Of a stretch of 64,000 nucleotides of DNA, positions 26,495-36,486 are shown piece by piece; the first letter of the stretch is position 1, and each line of letters opens with the position of its first letter. Origin of the DNA: Bermanella sp049115935 (GTDB taxonomy: Bacteria; Pseudomonadota; Gammaproteobacteria; Pseudomonadales; Oceanobacteraceae); contig JAGDZK010000093.1 in assembly GCA_049115935.1 (NCBI GenBank), positions 34,323 to 98,322 on the forward strand, in the 5' to 3' direction. The translations under genes were made by a program, and so were the position numbers. The notes below the pieces were generated by a model. That model did no database searches and had not been told where the DNA came from. It was given only the letters and a program-made list of their open reading frames with translations.

Positions 26495-29400
26495 TTATTT
26501 ATTTGCGTTCGCCATGGCTTCAAATTGCTGGGTAAGATAATTTTCTGTGGTTTTTAATGTTGCGATAATTGCATCATTGTATAAAAACTGAGATTTCAAG
26601 CGCGCCTCTGTTGCAGCAATACGGGCTTCGAAGCTTTCGCGGTCTTCTGCTAGGTTTTCGTTTTGGGTATCAAGGGTATTAAATTTTGTAGCAAGCGTAC
26701 CGGTTTTTGGGTCAAGTATGTTTTGCAGCAAGTCTTTTAGCTGATCAGCTATGCCTGTTATATATGTCACGTTTCCTCTATCGCCTAAACTGCCACCTTC
26801 CACTTTAATACGAATACCACTGGCGTCATCAATATTACCATCTTGGGCTTTACCAGGTTCACCATCTGCTTGACCTTTAACAAAGCCTAAAGCAGTAGAT
26901 ACCTCACTTGAAACGTCTGAAATAGTGACTTTTGAATCACTGCCTGTACTCGTAGAAATTATACCAATAGTGCCATAAGCTGCGGATGTTAAATCGTCGG
27001 TGTAATCCACTTTCACTGATAATTTTTCAGCTTTAATCGCGGCATTATTATTGATAGCATTTTGCACCGCAGTTGCTAATTCAGCGCCTGTTCCATATGT
27101 TTTTTGAGCAATACTAATAACAGACTCAAATCCATCAAGCTCAATAGTGAACTCATTATTAGTACCATCAATAACAACGGGGCCATTCACAATATCTGAT
27201 TGATTTGCCACGTAGTAACCGTTTGTGGCTGCCTTATTACCGTTTTGCGCGGTTAAGAATTGTCCGTTACCATTTGCTAGAACTCCGTTTATGGTTCCCT
27301 CTACATTTTTACCTGTTTCGATATTATTTTCCGTACCATCTGGTTCGTGCATACCTAAAAATGAAATCGCGGCTGGACCTAAGCTTGCAAAAGCAACTGT
27401 ATTCCCATTACCACCTAGGTTAAATATTAACTTGCCTTTATCAGAAGTAGCATCATATTCATAATTTACTTCTGCTGTGATATCTGAACCAAAGCTAAGC
27501 TCATCATTCATTCCCAATGCATCGAAACCGCCATTATAAGCTGTCGATAACGCTGGTATACCTAGTGCGGTTGTTGCTCTTAATCCGGAAGCATCAGCTG
27601 TTGCTTTCAATTCAATTTGAGCCCCACTACCAAACATAGCCGACGTCTTTACACCATTACGAGATACTGTTTCAAAATAAATCCTATCGGCACCATCTAA
27701 TTTTGCAACAACATCACCTGCAGAAAATTGGCCATTATTTAAAATAGCTAAATCTACCGCTTGCTGTACGGCACTAAGTGAATCTGTTTTATCACCTGAA
27801 CTTGCATCGGTATTTACATCTACATTTAATGTAATACCATCCACTACTAAATCGAATGTTGCATTATTAGCACCACTAAAATCGATACCACCAGCAATCA
27901 CTGCACCACCGGATGTAACAGCACCTTGACCATCACTGACTACCTGAATGTATTCATCACGTCCTGCTGTATTTGTAATAAGCTCCAAACCATTACCAGA
28001 ACCAAGTTGTGCCGTTACAATGCCAGCACCATAAGCTGCATCTAATTTAGCTTGTATATCAGTAATATTGTTTCCACTATCCGCATCAAGCAATATATTT
28101 TGTTCGTTACCATTTACATTTAATGTGAAGCCTGCATTTACTGTACTAAAATCGATGTTAGTTGATATATCACGTGTGCCTTCAGTGGTAGTTGCGCCAC
28201 TTATCATCCCTGATAAATTTGCATCTCCGGCTAAGTCAGTATTAATCTGAGCTTGTAATGCAGCAGCCAAGTCATTGCCTGAAAGATAAGTACCAGCTGG
28301 TAAACTGACTGTGTTCGTACTTGTGGTTCCATTTAACGCAATTTGAAAGTCCACATTGGAGCCAAATGTTAAACCAGGATCTTTACCGTTAATTTGCGCA
28401 CCATCCGTTGCATCTAAACCAAGGGCTAAGTCCGTGGCGGACCCACCCACCGCAGTTATTTCTATCGAATCAGTGGCACTTGGTGTTGTTGTTGTAAATA
28501 CCAATTTATCATTGTCATCGAATTTTGCTAATACACTACCATTAAGAGCTGTTGCATCGACCGCTGTTTGTATGGCTTGCAGTGTGTCCTTACGATCACC
28601 AAAGGTGCCATCGCCATTTAAATCTAAACCGTCAGCATTTAAATTAACAGTTACCGCTTCTGCAGCACCGCCATTTAAACTAATAGAAAAATTGGCATTA
28701 TTAAGAGAAAAATTCATACCATTTGAACTATCAACACTTGTTGATCCTGGAACCGTTGATGTTCCGTAACCATTAAAATATTCATTATTTAAAGATGTTA
28801 GGGCGATACCCTTAAAAGCACCTTCTCCCAGCTTTTGAAATCCTAATGTATTTGCAGTATTCGTATCTATCGACGAAAAATAAACTTGTGAACTTGTACC
28901 ATAGGTATTCGATGTTATATCAAATGACTTATTTGCAGCATCAAACACAACAGTGGAGCTATAAGCTCTATCTTTAAAATCTTTGGCGCTATTAATTTGC
29001 AATTGAATTTCAGCCGCCAGCTCATCACCTGTTGCATAACTGCCCTTCGTTAAGCTAATCGCAGATGTCTTTCCGTTTAAGTTAACTGAAAAATTATCAT
29101 TGGCATCATTAATAACTACTGGTGATAAAAAATCTAACACATTAACACTGCCACCTTCATATTTACCTTGAGTTGCTAGCTGTGTGATGTTGACATCATA
29201 TGTACCTGGTTTGGTATTAATTGACTCGTTTAAAAAACTAATTTGATTATCGGTTGCTGAGCCTTGTGTTGCAAACACACCCACAACTGCTTCGCGGCTT
29301 TCATTTAAACCTTTCAAAAATAAATTTGAATCGAATTTTAATTTAAAGCTGTCATTTTGATCGGTGTAAATCCCCAATTCGCTAAACGAGCGAAAGTTCG

Positions 29401-30460
29401 TGCCTGTAATATCTGAGACTGTACTTGTCATTAAACTTTTGATCTGAGTATTAATAGAACGTAAGGTACTGTCGCCTAGCAATAAACTACCGGTACTAGA
29501 TGACTCATCAAATTTGGTTAAGTCTTTATAAACTGTTTGAAAGCCATTATAAGCTTCAATCATATCTTGAATTTTTTCTGATATTCCCGTGATATCAGGG
29601 CCAACCGTAATGGATACATTATTACCTACATCTTCACTTTTTAAGCTTAATGTCACACCGTCAATAACTTCGGTTACTTCATTGCTTGAGCGCGTAATGG
29701 CTAAACCGTTTACGCTAATTAATGCATCGGTACCTTTTTGAGTTTCCGTTAGGTTTGTTCCAGGTGTGTCTTGATTTTTATTATAAGCAAACGCAGATAA
29801 ACCGGATGTTGCTAATGCACCACTGGCATCTTTAGCGACAATCTCCATGCTGAATTCTTCACCGGTTTCTTCACTGGTTAGTTGTAATACATAGCCGGTA
29901 CCATCATTAACAATCGAAGCTTTTACACCTTCTACTTCATCATTAATTTTATCGCGCAGCGCACTTAAGCTATCTTGCCCAGCGGTTAAATCAATTTTAA
30001 ACGTGCCTGCCTCTGGATTGGCTTCAAAGTCATCATAACCACCGCCCCCTAAATAATTAGTGGTACCAATGGTGAAGGTTAAACTGCCGGTACCAACCGA
30101 TTCTGTGGTTGTTGAAAATGACTTAGAAACAAGTGAGTGCGCTTTAGCAGTGCGCTGCACCTCAATACTATACGTGCCTGTTGGGGCGGATGATGTGGCT
30201 GTGGCCGTTAGAATGGTATCATCAGAGGAAGTGGCATTAGTCGCGCCAATATTTTTAGGATCTGATAGCGCAACAATGGCTTCAGAGAAATCATAAAGTT
30301 TACTTTGCACTTCACCATACGCCGAGATTTTGGCGTCAATCACATCTTGCTGAGTATTAAGACGCAACTCGCCAGCTGCTTTATCGGCATTTATGATGCT
30401 TTCAACCAAATCACTGGTTAATAGGTCCGAACCAATACCTAAGGATTCAATAGCAGCCAT
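26495..30460 (-). CDS. fliD: FliD, flagellar filament cap protein (giant form)
   Basis: A 1321-residue cap protein, about three times the usual 450-480. Residues 1-110 are a normal FliD N-terminus (ESLGIGSDLLTSDLVESII). Residues about 230-430 are the start of the C-terminal domain (AYNGFQTVYKDLTKFD, GSLLLGDSTLR). The end of that domain is residues 1215-1321, with the terminal coiled coil. Between about 435 and 1210 lies a large insert of repeated beta units, each with a strand followed by Y-x-T-G-x-E-L-A-x-x-x-Q or D-x-L-x-A-I-Q. FliD caps the filament and folds flagellin as it arrives. The ATG at 30460 is chosen because GGAGG lies 5 bases upstream. It follows flaG. Confidence 0.92.
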   Translation of the reverse strand: MAAIESLGIGSDLLTSDLVESIINADKAAGELRLNTQQDVIDAKISAYGEVQSKLYDFSEAIVALSDPKNIGATNATSSDDTILTATATSSAPTGTYSIEVQRTAKAHSLVSKSFSTTTESVGTGSLTFTIGTTNYLGGGGYDDFEANPEAGTFKIDLTAGQDSLSALRDKINDEVEGVKASIVNDGTGYVLQLTSEETGEEFSMEIVAKDASGALATSGLSAFAYNKNQDTPGTNLTETQKGTDALISVNGLAITRSSNEVTEVIDGVTLSLKSEDVGNNVSITVGPDITGISEKIQDMIEAYNGFQTVYKDLTKFDESSSTGSLLLGDSTLRSINTQIKSLMTSTVSDITGTNFRSFSELGIYTDQNDSFKLKFDSNLFLKGLNESREAVVGVFATQGSATDNQISFLNESINTKPGTYDVNITQLATQGKYEGGSVNVLDFLSPVVINDANDNFSVNLNGKTSAISLTKGSYATGDELAAEIQLQINSAKDFKDRAYSSTVVFDAANKSFDITSNTYGTSSQVYFSSIDTNTANTLGFQKLGEGAFKGIALTSLNNEYFNGYGTSTVPGSTSVDSSNGMNFSLNNANFSISLNGGAAEAVTVNLNADGLDLNGDGTFGDRKDTLQAIQTAVDATALNGSVLAKFDDNDKLVFTTTTPSATDSIEITAVGGSATDLALGLDATDGAQINGKDPGLTFGSNVDFQIALNGTTSTNTVSLPAGTYLSGNDLAAALQAQINTDLAGDANLSGMISGATTTEGTRDISTNIDFSTVNAGFTLNVNGNEQNILLDADSGNNITDIQAKLDAAYGAGIVTAQLGSGNGLELITNTAGRDEYIQVVSDGQGAVTSGGAVIAGGIDFSGANNATFDLVVDGITLNVDVNTDASSGDKTDSLSAVQQAVDLAILNNGQFSAGDVVAKLDGADRIYFETVSRNGVKTSAMFGSGAQIELKATADASGLRATTALGIPALSTAYNGGFDALGMNDELSFGSDITAEVNYEYDATSDKGKLIFNLGGNGNTVAFASLGPAAISFLGMHEPDGTENNIETGKNVEGTINGVLANGNGQFLTAQNGNKAATNGYYVANQSDIVNGPVVIDGTNNEFTIELDGFESVISIAQKTYGTGAELATAVQNAINNNAAIKAEKLSVKVDYTDDLTSAAYGTIGIISTSTGSDSKVTISDVSSEVSTALGFVKGQADGEPGKAQDGNIDDASGIRIKVEGGSLGDRGNVTYITGIADQLKDLLQNILDPKTGTLATKFNTLDTQNENLAEDRESFEARIAATEARLKSQFLYNDAIIATLKTTENYLTQQFEAMANANK

Positions 30461-30506
30461 AAAACCTCCAAGAAGCACCAATACACATCTGAGAATCACA
30501 TAAAGC

Positions 30507-30540
30507 AAAACCCGATACCCCATTTAACGGCGGTATCAGG
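30507..30540 (-). terminator. Probable terminator of the fliC-flaG transcript
   Basis: On the minus strand CCTGATACC and GGTATCGGG (plus-strand 30511-30540) form a 9-base stem with one mismatch, followed directly by TTTT (30507-30510). It lies after flaG and only about 45 bases before the fliD start, so fliD may depend on read-through or on a promoter overlapping this region. Confidence 0.5.
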
Positions 30541-30676
30541 TAATACTTTAATTAAGAACTATAAGATTTAGTTATAAAATGCCAGTTTTTTGATTACACC
30601 TTTCGGCTCCTCTCAAACCACTTTTTCTAACTTATGCTATCGTCCCTATATTGATGTGTTAGCATAAAAATAATAG

Positions 30677-31081
30677 TTAAACCTGAGCGCTAAAAAGCAA
30701 CGTTGGCTCTTCACTATTCAATTTCTTTGCCATTTCTAAGGCCGCTTCATTCGGAATCTGGCGAACCAGTTGTTCTGATTGACGATCATAAACGCTGATC
30801 ACGGTCTTACCACTGTCTTCATCTAGCCTAAAGTCTAAGTCTCGCTGTGTTTTTTGCACATACTCGTTTAACTTAGACACTGCTTCTTTTACCTCAACGC
30901 TCTTTGCTTCGGCTGCTTCATCATTAGTCGTATCATCAATGGGCAATTGTTTGCCGCTTGACTCTACTTCTTTTGCCGCCTTGGCATTCACATCCGCTTT
31001 TGGCTTTTGTGATTGAACTTGAGGTGCAGAAGAAACCGCTTTAGCCAGCTGGCTAATATTTTGTGCGTTAATTTCGTTCAT
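30677..31081 (-). CDS. flaG: FlaG family protein
   Basis: A 134-residue protein. Residues 1-75 are polar and low in complexity; residues 76-134 are the FlaG domain (TQRDLDFRLDEDSGKTVISV, RQIPNEAALEMAKKL). FlaG is encoded next to flagellin and FliD in polar flagellates and influences filament length; its mechanism is unclear. It is on the same strand 78 bases after fliC, with a hairpin in the gap, so it is probably transcribed at a lower level from the fliC promoter. Confidence 0.88.
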   Translation of the reverse strand: MNEINAQNISQLAKAVSSAPQVQSQKPKADVNAKAAKEVESSGKQLPIDDTTNDEAAEAKSVEVKEAVSKLNEYVQKTQRDLDFRLDEDSGKTVISVYDRQSEQLVRQIPNEAALEMAKKLNSEEPTLLFSAQV

Positions 31082-31117
31082 AATACACCTCTCTTAAAGT
31101 TAGATTCTGCTTACGCT

Positions 31118-31147
31118 ACCAGCGATAGAGGAAACTCTACCGCTGGT
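31118..31147 (-). other. Intergenic hairpin between fliC and flaG
   Basis: ACCAGCG-AT-AGAG and CTCT-AC-CGCTGGT pair across a GAAA loop. No T run follows on the minus strand, so it is more likely to protect the 3' end of the abundant fliC message or to attenuate flaG than to be a full terminator. Confidence 0.55.
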
Positions 31148-31159
31148 TGATCACCTAAC

Positions 31160-34100
31160 TTATCCGAGTAAAGAAAGAACCTGCTGAGGACCCTGGTTAG
31201 CCTGAGCTAAGATCGAAATACCTGCCTGTTGTAGCACCTGGGTACGCGATAGCTCTGCTGTTTCAGCCGCGAAGTCAGCATCTTGAATACGAGAGTTTGC
31301 AGCACTCAAGTTTTCAGATGTTACGGCCAAGTTAGAAACCGTTGACTCCATTCGGTTTTGAATCGCACCAAGGTCAGCACGTTGCGAAGCAATAGAGCTA
31401 ATAGCATTATCGATTGCAGTTAATGCAGCCGTTGCTCCTTCAAAGGTTGAAATATCAATCTCTGTAAGGAACTGTCCATTCTCACCACCACCAAATTTAC
31501 CTTCAGTTAAGCCCATCGCTGCAAGTTCATCAGAACCACCACTGGCAAGGCCTATTTCTATTTGCTTCGCTGACTGGAGCGTGATTGTTCCGTAAGTCGT
31601 TTCGTAGGTAGCACCTTCACTAGCAGAACCCCGTGTACCAGTCGTGTCCTCAGAAGTAGAAGTACCGATATCCGCCTCGCCGATGCCATCTACTGCATCC
31701 GCATCTAGACCGATAATCACACCAAAACCAACACCTGTACCTTGGTTATTCGCCTCATCATTATCAATGGCAACTGAGATATTTCGACCGTCAGCAGCGG
31801 TTAATGTTATAGATGAGCCATTATCTTCAGCGGTTACACCCGTTTGACCAGCCTTTGCGTTAATGGCTTCAATTGCACCGGCTCTCGAGGCATCAATATC
31901 AACACCACCTGTGCCATCATCCTCAATAGACACAATACCAATATCTACACCATTAATATAAATCTTGCCTGAGTCACCAGCCTGGTAAGTACTTGTACCC
32001 GCATCCGTAGTCGTGTTTTCATCACCACCAACTACTCGGGTCTCATTTACAATAGCCGTGACACCGGTTTCAGCCGATACATCATTGATCGCCTCAGCAG
32101 TCGCTATGGCAGATGCTAGTTTGGTACTGGTTTGAATACTAGAGCCATCACTCGCAACAGTCGCCGATGCTTTATCACTCAACGGGTCAGCCGCCTGAAT
32201 AGATACGCCATTAATTGTCAAGTCACCGTCTGTTAAGCCAACTAATGATGGCGTTACCGTTGACGTAATTGAGTTAAACCCAGAGGCACCCACACCTGCA
32301 GAATAACCAGCTGTAGCAAATACCGCTGAAATTAGACCCGTAGTCACGCTATTTGTAGCACCACTGGTCGAACCAGATAGGCTAGAGCTAACACCAATAG
32401 ACGTAATCGCTTCATCCGTTACGTTTGTTTCTTTAATATAACCGACAGAAACAATCCCTTGGGTACCAGCAGCACCATAAACAGCGGTACCTGAGAAGCC
32501 ACCTGTTTCTGTACCTGTTGCAATGGTAATACTCGTATTCGCTGCTGTTGAACGAGTTAAGATTGTATTACCTTCCACATCAGTGATGGTTAGAAGCCCT
32601 GCTGCACCACCAGTATTAGATACAAATTCGGCCGTCAAATTACCGCTTGTTAAGGCATTGATCGAAGCTGAAATCGTCTCTAGGGTACTCGAACTAGTAA
32701 ACGCCACTGAACCTAAAACTTCACCAGATGAGCTACCCGCATCATAGAAGGCTAAAGTACCAGTTGAAGCCGAAATCGCTGAAATTTGAATCTTGGTTTC
32801 AGCGCTCGCTTCAACACCGTCCACTTTATTTAAAGCTTCAGCTAATGCATCAGCACCAAAACCTGTACTTGAAAGTATCTGGACATTAGTTGCAGAGTTC
32901 GCTGATGTACCAATGGTAATGTCTTGCCCACCAGCCGTCACTGTAATGACCTCAGACGTTATTCCAGTACCGAAGAAATCTTGACCAGTTGTTGTACTCA
33001 CTTGCTGACTACCAAGCAGTGAAATCCCCGTAGAGCCACCAAAGCTTGAGGACAAATCAACGCCATCCGCTTTTGTTACCGATGTAGTGGTAAGTTGTGC
33101 CTGAGTAGTTGAGTAAGTACCAGCGACTAAACCTGAATTTTTCAGATCGCCATTACCCGTGCCATCACCACCTGTAATAACAACCTCTTTAACATCACCA
33201 TCAGCAACTAGAGTGAAGCCGCCTTCATATGTGTCTGAAGCAGCTAAGCCTGTAGCCGATGCAGTTAAACTACCCAGCGAAAGTTCAATGTTTCGGCCAT
33301 TATCCGCGACTAAACTAACACCACCAGAGTCTGCGTCATTATTAATAGCACGCACACCCGTTTGTTCTGATACAGCGTTAATCGCTTCAACCACACCTGC
33401 TCGTGTTTGAGAAGTAGACGTGGTCGTCGTGATATCAATATCGACGCCATTTAAGGTAATGGTTCCAGAGGATGCCGTACCCGTCATTTCACTACCGGAT
33501 ACCGTGTTTTCATTCACAACGGCTTTTACACCAGTTTCGTCATAGGCTTTATTAATAGCTACTGCTTTAGCTATCGCACTTGCAGCTGCATTATCAGTAG
33601 AAAATGTATCATCAGACGCTTGAGATGGAGAAATAGCCACGCCATTTAAAATTAAATCCCCGTTCTGTAAAGCATTCCCGTTACCTTGTGAGCTGATACC
33701 TACAGCATCAGAGGCCCCCAGCTTATCTGCTGTCAATTCTGCAATGGACACGTTGAGAGTTTGCCCTGCATTAGCACCAATTTGAAACGTCGCACTGAAA
33801 GAACCATCAAGAAGCTTACGGCCGTTAAAGTCGGTCTCCTCTGCAGTACGGGAAACCTCTGCAATCAACTGGCTAACCTCTGCTTGAAGCGCCTCACGGT
33901 CGACATCAGAGTTGGTTGCGTTAGCAGACTGAACCGCTAGCTCACGCACACGTTGTAGATTGTCATTCATTGAGCCTAGAGCGCCCTCTGCTGTCTGAGC
34001 TAAAGAGATACCATCCCCAGCATTACGCACAGCCACGTTTAGACCCCTAATTTGTGAATTAAAACGAGTGGAAATAGCTAAACCAGCCGCATCGTCTTTT

Positions 34101-34222
34101 GCGCTGTTAATACGCAAGCCAGAGGATAAACGCTGCAATGCTGTTTGGTTGGCAGATTGCGACTTGTTCAAGTTACGTTGCGCATTTAGTGACGCAATGT
34201 TGGTATTAATAATTTGAGGCAT
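31160..34222 (-). CDS. fliC: Giant flagellin
   Basis: A 1020-residue flagellin; typical ones have 280-500. The D0/D1 N-terminal part (1-165, LNAQRNLNKS, RLSSGLRINSAKDDAAGLAI) and C-terminal part (about 915-1020, ending QANQGPQQVLSLLG) are canonical. The middle holds two copies of one domain, at about 188-320 (GDLILNGVAIS, ETGVKAVVNE, RAGVVEAIN, DNGRNIEL) and 666-820 (GDLTINGVSIQ, ETGVTAIVNE, RAGAIEAIN, ADGRNISV). These flank a Ser/Thr-rich insert (about 390-660). Giant flagellins that form thick filaments are known from Bermanella and Oleibacter. The Ser/Thr-rich surface is a likely target for the adjacent nonulosonate/Maf system. AGGAG lies before the ATG. Confidence 0.96.
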   Translation of the reverse strand: MPQIINTNIASLNAQRNLNKSQSANQTALQRLSSGLRINSAKDDAAGLAISTRFNSQIRGLNVAVRNAGDGISLAQTAEGALGSMNDNLQRVRELAVQSANATNSDVDREALQAEVSQLIAEVSRTAEETDFNGRKLLDGSFSATFQIGANAGQTLNVSIAELTADKLGASDAVGISSQGNGNALQNGDLILNGVAISPSQASDDTFSTDNAAASAIAKAVAINKAYDETGVKAVVNENTVSGSEMTGTASSGTITLNGVDIDITTTTSTSQTRAGVVEAINAVSEQTGVRAINNDADSGGVSLVADNGRNIELSLGSLTASATGLAASDTYEGGFTLVADGDVKEVVITGGDGTGNGDLKNSGLVAGTYSTTQAQLTTTSVTKADGVDLSSSFGGSTGISLLGSQQVSTTTGQDFFGTGITSEVITVTAGGQDITIGTSANSATNVQILSSTGFGADALAEALNKVDGVEASAETKIQISAISASTGTLAFYDAGSSSGEVLGSVAFTSSSTLETISASINALTSGNLTAEFVSNTGGAAGLLTITDVEGNTILTRSTAANTSITIATGTETGGFSGTAVYGAAGTQGIVSVGYIKETNVTDEAITSIGVSSSLSGSTSGATNSVTTGLISAVFATAGYSAGVGASGFNSITSTVTPSLVGLTDGDLTINGVSIQAADPLSDKASATVASDGSSIQTSTKLASAIATAEAINDVSAETGVTAIVNETRVVGGDENTTTDAGTSTYQAGDSGKIYINGVDIGIVSIEDDGTGGVDIDASRAGAIEAINAKAGQTGVTAEDNGSSITLTAADGRNISVAIDNDEANNQGTGVGFGVIIGLDADAVDGIGEADIGTSTSEDTTGTRGSASEGATYETTYGTITLQSAKQIEIGLASGGSDELAAMGLTEGKFGGGENGQFLTEIDISTFEGATAALTAIDNAISSIASQRADLGAIQNRMESTVSNLAVTSENLSAANSRIQDADFAAETAELSRTQVLQQAGISILAQANQGPQQVLSLLG

Positions 34223-34244
34223 AATCGCTCTCCTTACTGTTATG

Positions 34245-34272
34245 AGTCTGAAGACAGCTCTGAATTCAGACT
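34245..34272 (-). promoter_or_regulatory. Stem-loop in the fliC 5' leader
   Basis: AGTCTGAA and TTCAGACT (8-base stem, 12-base loop) lie directly upstream of the AGGAG ribosome-binding site of fliC in the transcribed leader. It may stabilise the mRNA or set translation; a competing GACAG/CTGTC pairing overlaps it. Confidence 0.45.
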
Positions 34273-34293
34273 GTCTGATCTATCCACATGTAA

Positions 34294-34321
34294 GATAGCG
34301 GCCCAACTACAGATAACTTAA
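34294..34321 (-). promoter_or_regulatory. Candidate sigma28 promoter for fliC
   Basis: On the minus strand TTAA, 15 bases, then GCCGCTATC. This resembles the flagellar sigma28 consensus TAAA-N15-GCCGATAA with correct spacing and an intact GCCG core. It lies 72 bases upstream of the fliC start. No sigma54 pattern was seen here. Confidence 0.45.
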
Positions 34322-34432
34322 TAATCAGTCATATAATAATTTGCTATTGCAAAAGCGTTTATTATCACCAAATAAGTGGTCAATATATTGCATATTGAGC
34401 AGAAGATACTGAACCGGCCAAAGAAATGACTT

Positions 34433-36475
34433 ATGAGTGACATACCCGATATTCTGCAAGAATTATTCAATAAAAATCTCGCCTATTTCAAGGACAAAAA
34501 TCCTAGTATTTATAACGTAATAAGCAATACAAAGCCTGACCATAGCAAAATTATAATAAATAAAGATGGAACGTTTGACCTAAATTACAATAATAAATGT
34601 ATATATAATGGCGATGCTATCCAGTATGTAGAAAATGAAGTAAAAGAGTTTAATCAAATTAATAAACAAGGAGTTCGTCAATTAAATGTCAGCATTCCAA
34701 GGCCAGGGCTTTATACTGCACCTCGATTCTTTCAAAGGCACTTGGATAAAACGATAACTAATATGTATCAGGCCAAGGGAACAATAAATCAAAATATATT
34801 AGTACATGACGGAAAGTATGATTTCTTAGTTGTCATGGGGGTCGGGCTTGGTCTCCACATATCTGAAATACTAGACAGATTAGACGTTCAAAATTTATTA
34901 ATTTTAGAAACAGATCACGAGCTGCTAACTTTGAGCTGTTTTTTCACTGATTGGAAGGAAATATATAAAAAACAAGATCCAAAAAATAACAAATCATTAA
35001 CTCTCGTAGCAGTAAAGTCAGAAGACACCGATATAGAACATGGAAGTCTTTGGAATGAGTTAATTAAAAGAGCCCCTCACTTTCCATATAATACTGTATT
35101 TTACAATCATGGAAGACATGGTAAATATGGAAAGATAATAAAAAAAATAAAACATGACCAAAAAATGTTTATGAGTCTATGGGGGTTTTATGATGACGAG
35201 ACAGCCCAAATCAATAATATTATTTATAACATATCAAAAAAACTACAGAAAAACTCTAGATTCATACCAACAAGAAACAACTTCAAATGGACATGCCCAG
35301 TAATTATCTGTGGAAGCGGGCCGTCATTAGATGAAAGAATGAATCAACTGAAAAAAATACGTAATAGATGCATATTGATATCAGCAGGTACATCTTTATT
35401 ACCACTAACAAAAAATGGAATAATACCAGATTTACATGTAGAACTTGAATCTGATTATAGTGTTCTTCACTCATTACAATCCATAGAAGATAGCAATATA
35501 TTAAAAAAAATACCTCTTGTTACAGGGATCCAGTCAACTCCAATTATCACCACAATGTTTAAAGATGTTTACTTCTTTGTCAAAGACTCATCTGCTGCTG
35601 GTGGGCTTATAGAAAAAGAGGAAGATAAGTTAAAAGATGCAACACCAACATGCGTAAATGCTGCAATATCATTAGCATTACAATTTAAATCAGATAATGT
35701 ATATCTATTTGGTACAGATTTCGGATTTTATGATGAGAATAAAAATCATAGTAAAGATTCACTATATAACCTAGACATTGAAAATACCGAAGCATTTAAA
35801 GAAGGAAATAAAAGCAATATAGAAAACGCCTTTATATCAGATGGGTATTTAGGTGATTGTTATACTACCGACATGTATTTCACAACAAAAAGGCGAGTTG
35901 AATTCTCAATAAAATTAAATAAACATCTTCATAATTTCAATATATACAACTGTTCAGATGGCTTAATCATAGATAACTCTATACATATCAACAAAAAAAC
36001 AGAGATAAATATAAAGGATTATGATAGAAAAATTAATCATGATGAATTTAAAATAAAATCAAGACATATAAATATAGACATAGAAAAAAACATCTCTAAA
36101 CCAATACAAGAAAGTATAAATGAAATATCTAGAGTATTAAAATTAAACTTACAAGAAATGAATGAAAATACTGATGACTTATCAGCTATGTGCTGGAAAA
36201 TAGCAAACTATATATCGACAACTTATAAAGATAAATATGGTTCTCTCTACTATATAATTAGAGGGTCGATATGGCATTACATGTTGGCAGGTTATACCAT
36301 TTCATATGGTCAAGATTTAAAACACAGAGAAGAAGCTATAAAAATTTGGAAAAATGGCTTCATCGATTTCCTAACAGAACTACCAAACAACATGAAGAAT
36401 ATAATAAATCGAGAACGTAATTTAAATGATATCTCTTTAAAAAGTACAATTAAAAATGAAATAGATGGGTTTTAG
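34433..36475 (+). CDS. maf: Maf-type flagellin glycosyltransferase
   Basis: A 680-residue motility accessory factor (MAF/DUF115). The N-terminal part (about 65-280) has VVMGVGLGLHISEILDRL; the central catalytic-like region begins with the CGSGPSLDERM motif (about 288-298) and FGTDFGFYDENKNHS near 422-436. The C-terminal 150 residues are helical. Maf proteins transfer pseudaminic or legionaminic acid to Ser/Thr of flagellin in the cytoplasm before export. It diverges from fliC across 210 bases and faces the nonulosonate operon, which fits this job. Much lower GC than the flagellar genes suggests transfer. Confidence 0.88.
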   Translation: MSDIPDILQELFNKNLAYFKDKNPSIYNVISNTKPDHSKIIINKDGTFDLNYNNKCIYNGDAIQYVENEVKEFNQINKQGVRQLNVSIPRPGLYTAPRFFQRHLDKTITNMYQAKGTINQNILVHDGKYDFLVVMGVGLGLHISEILDRLDVQNLLILETDHELLTLSCFFTDWKEIYKKQDPKNNKSLTLVAVKSEDTDIEHGSLWNELIKRAPHFPYNTVFYNHGRHGKYGKIIKKIKHDQKMFMSLWGFYDDETAQINNIIYNISKKLQKNSRFIPTRNNFKWTCPVIICGSGPSLDERMNQLKKIRNRCILISAGTSLLPLTKNGIIPDLHVELESDYSVLHSLQSIEDSNILKKIPLVTGIQSTPIITTMFKDVYFFVKDSSAAGGLIEKEEDKLKDATPTCVNAAISLALQFKSDNVYLFGTDFGFYDENKNHSKDSLYNLDIENTEAFKEGNKSNIENAFISDGYLGDCYTTDMYFTTKRRVEFSIKLNKHLHNFNIYNCSDGLIIDNSIHINKKTEINIKDYDRKINHDEFKIKSRHINIDIEKNISKPIQESINEISRVLKLNLQEMNENTDDLSAMCWKIANYISTTYKDKYGSLYYIIRGSIWHYMLAGYTISYGQDLKHREEAIKIWKNGFIDFLTELPNNMKNIINRERNLNDISLKSTIKNEIDGF

Positions 36476-36486
36476 GAATATAAACT

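Noticed and set aside
28068..28769. Plus-strand open frames opposite fliD
   Set aside because: They mirror the repetitive beta-strand codons of fliD, lack ribosome-binding sites and show Ser/Val/Pro-rich nonsense composition.
30484..30520. Sigma54-like GG/TTTTGCT pattern before fliD
   Set aside because: The GG to GC spacing is one base too long and the sequence is better explained as the terminator of flaG.
31644..33410. Plus-strand open frames opposite fliC
   Set aside because: Antisense shadows of the low-complexity flagellin middle, without start signals.
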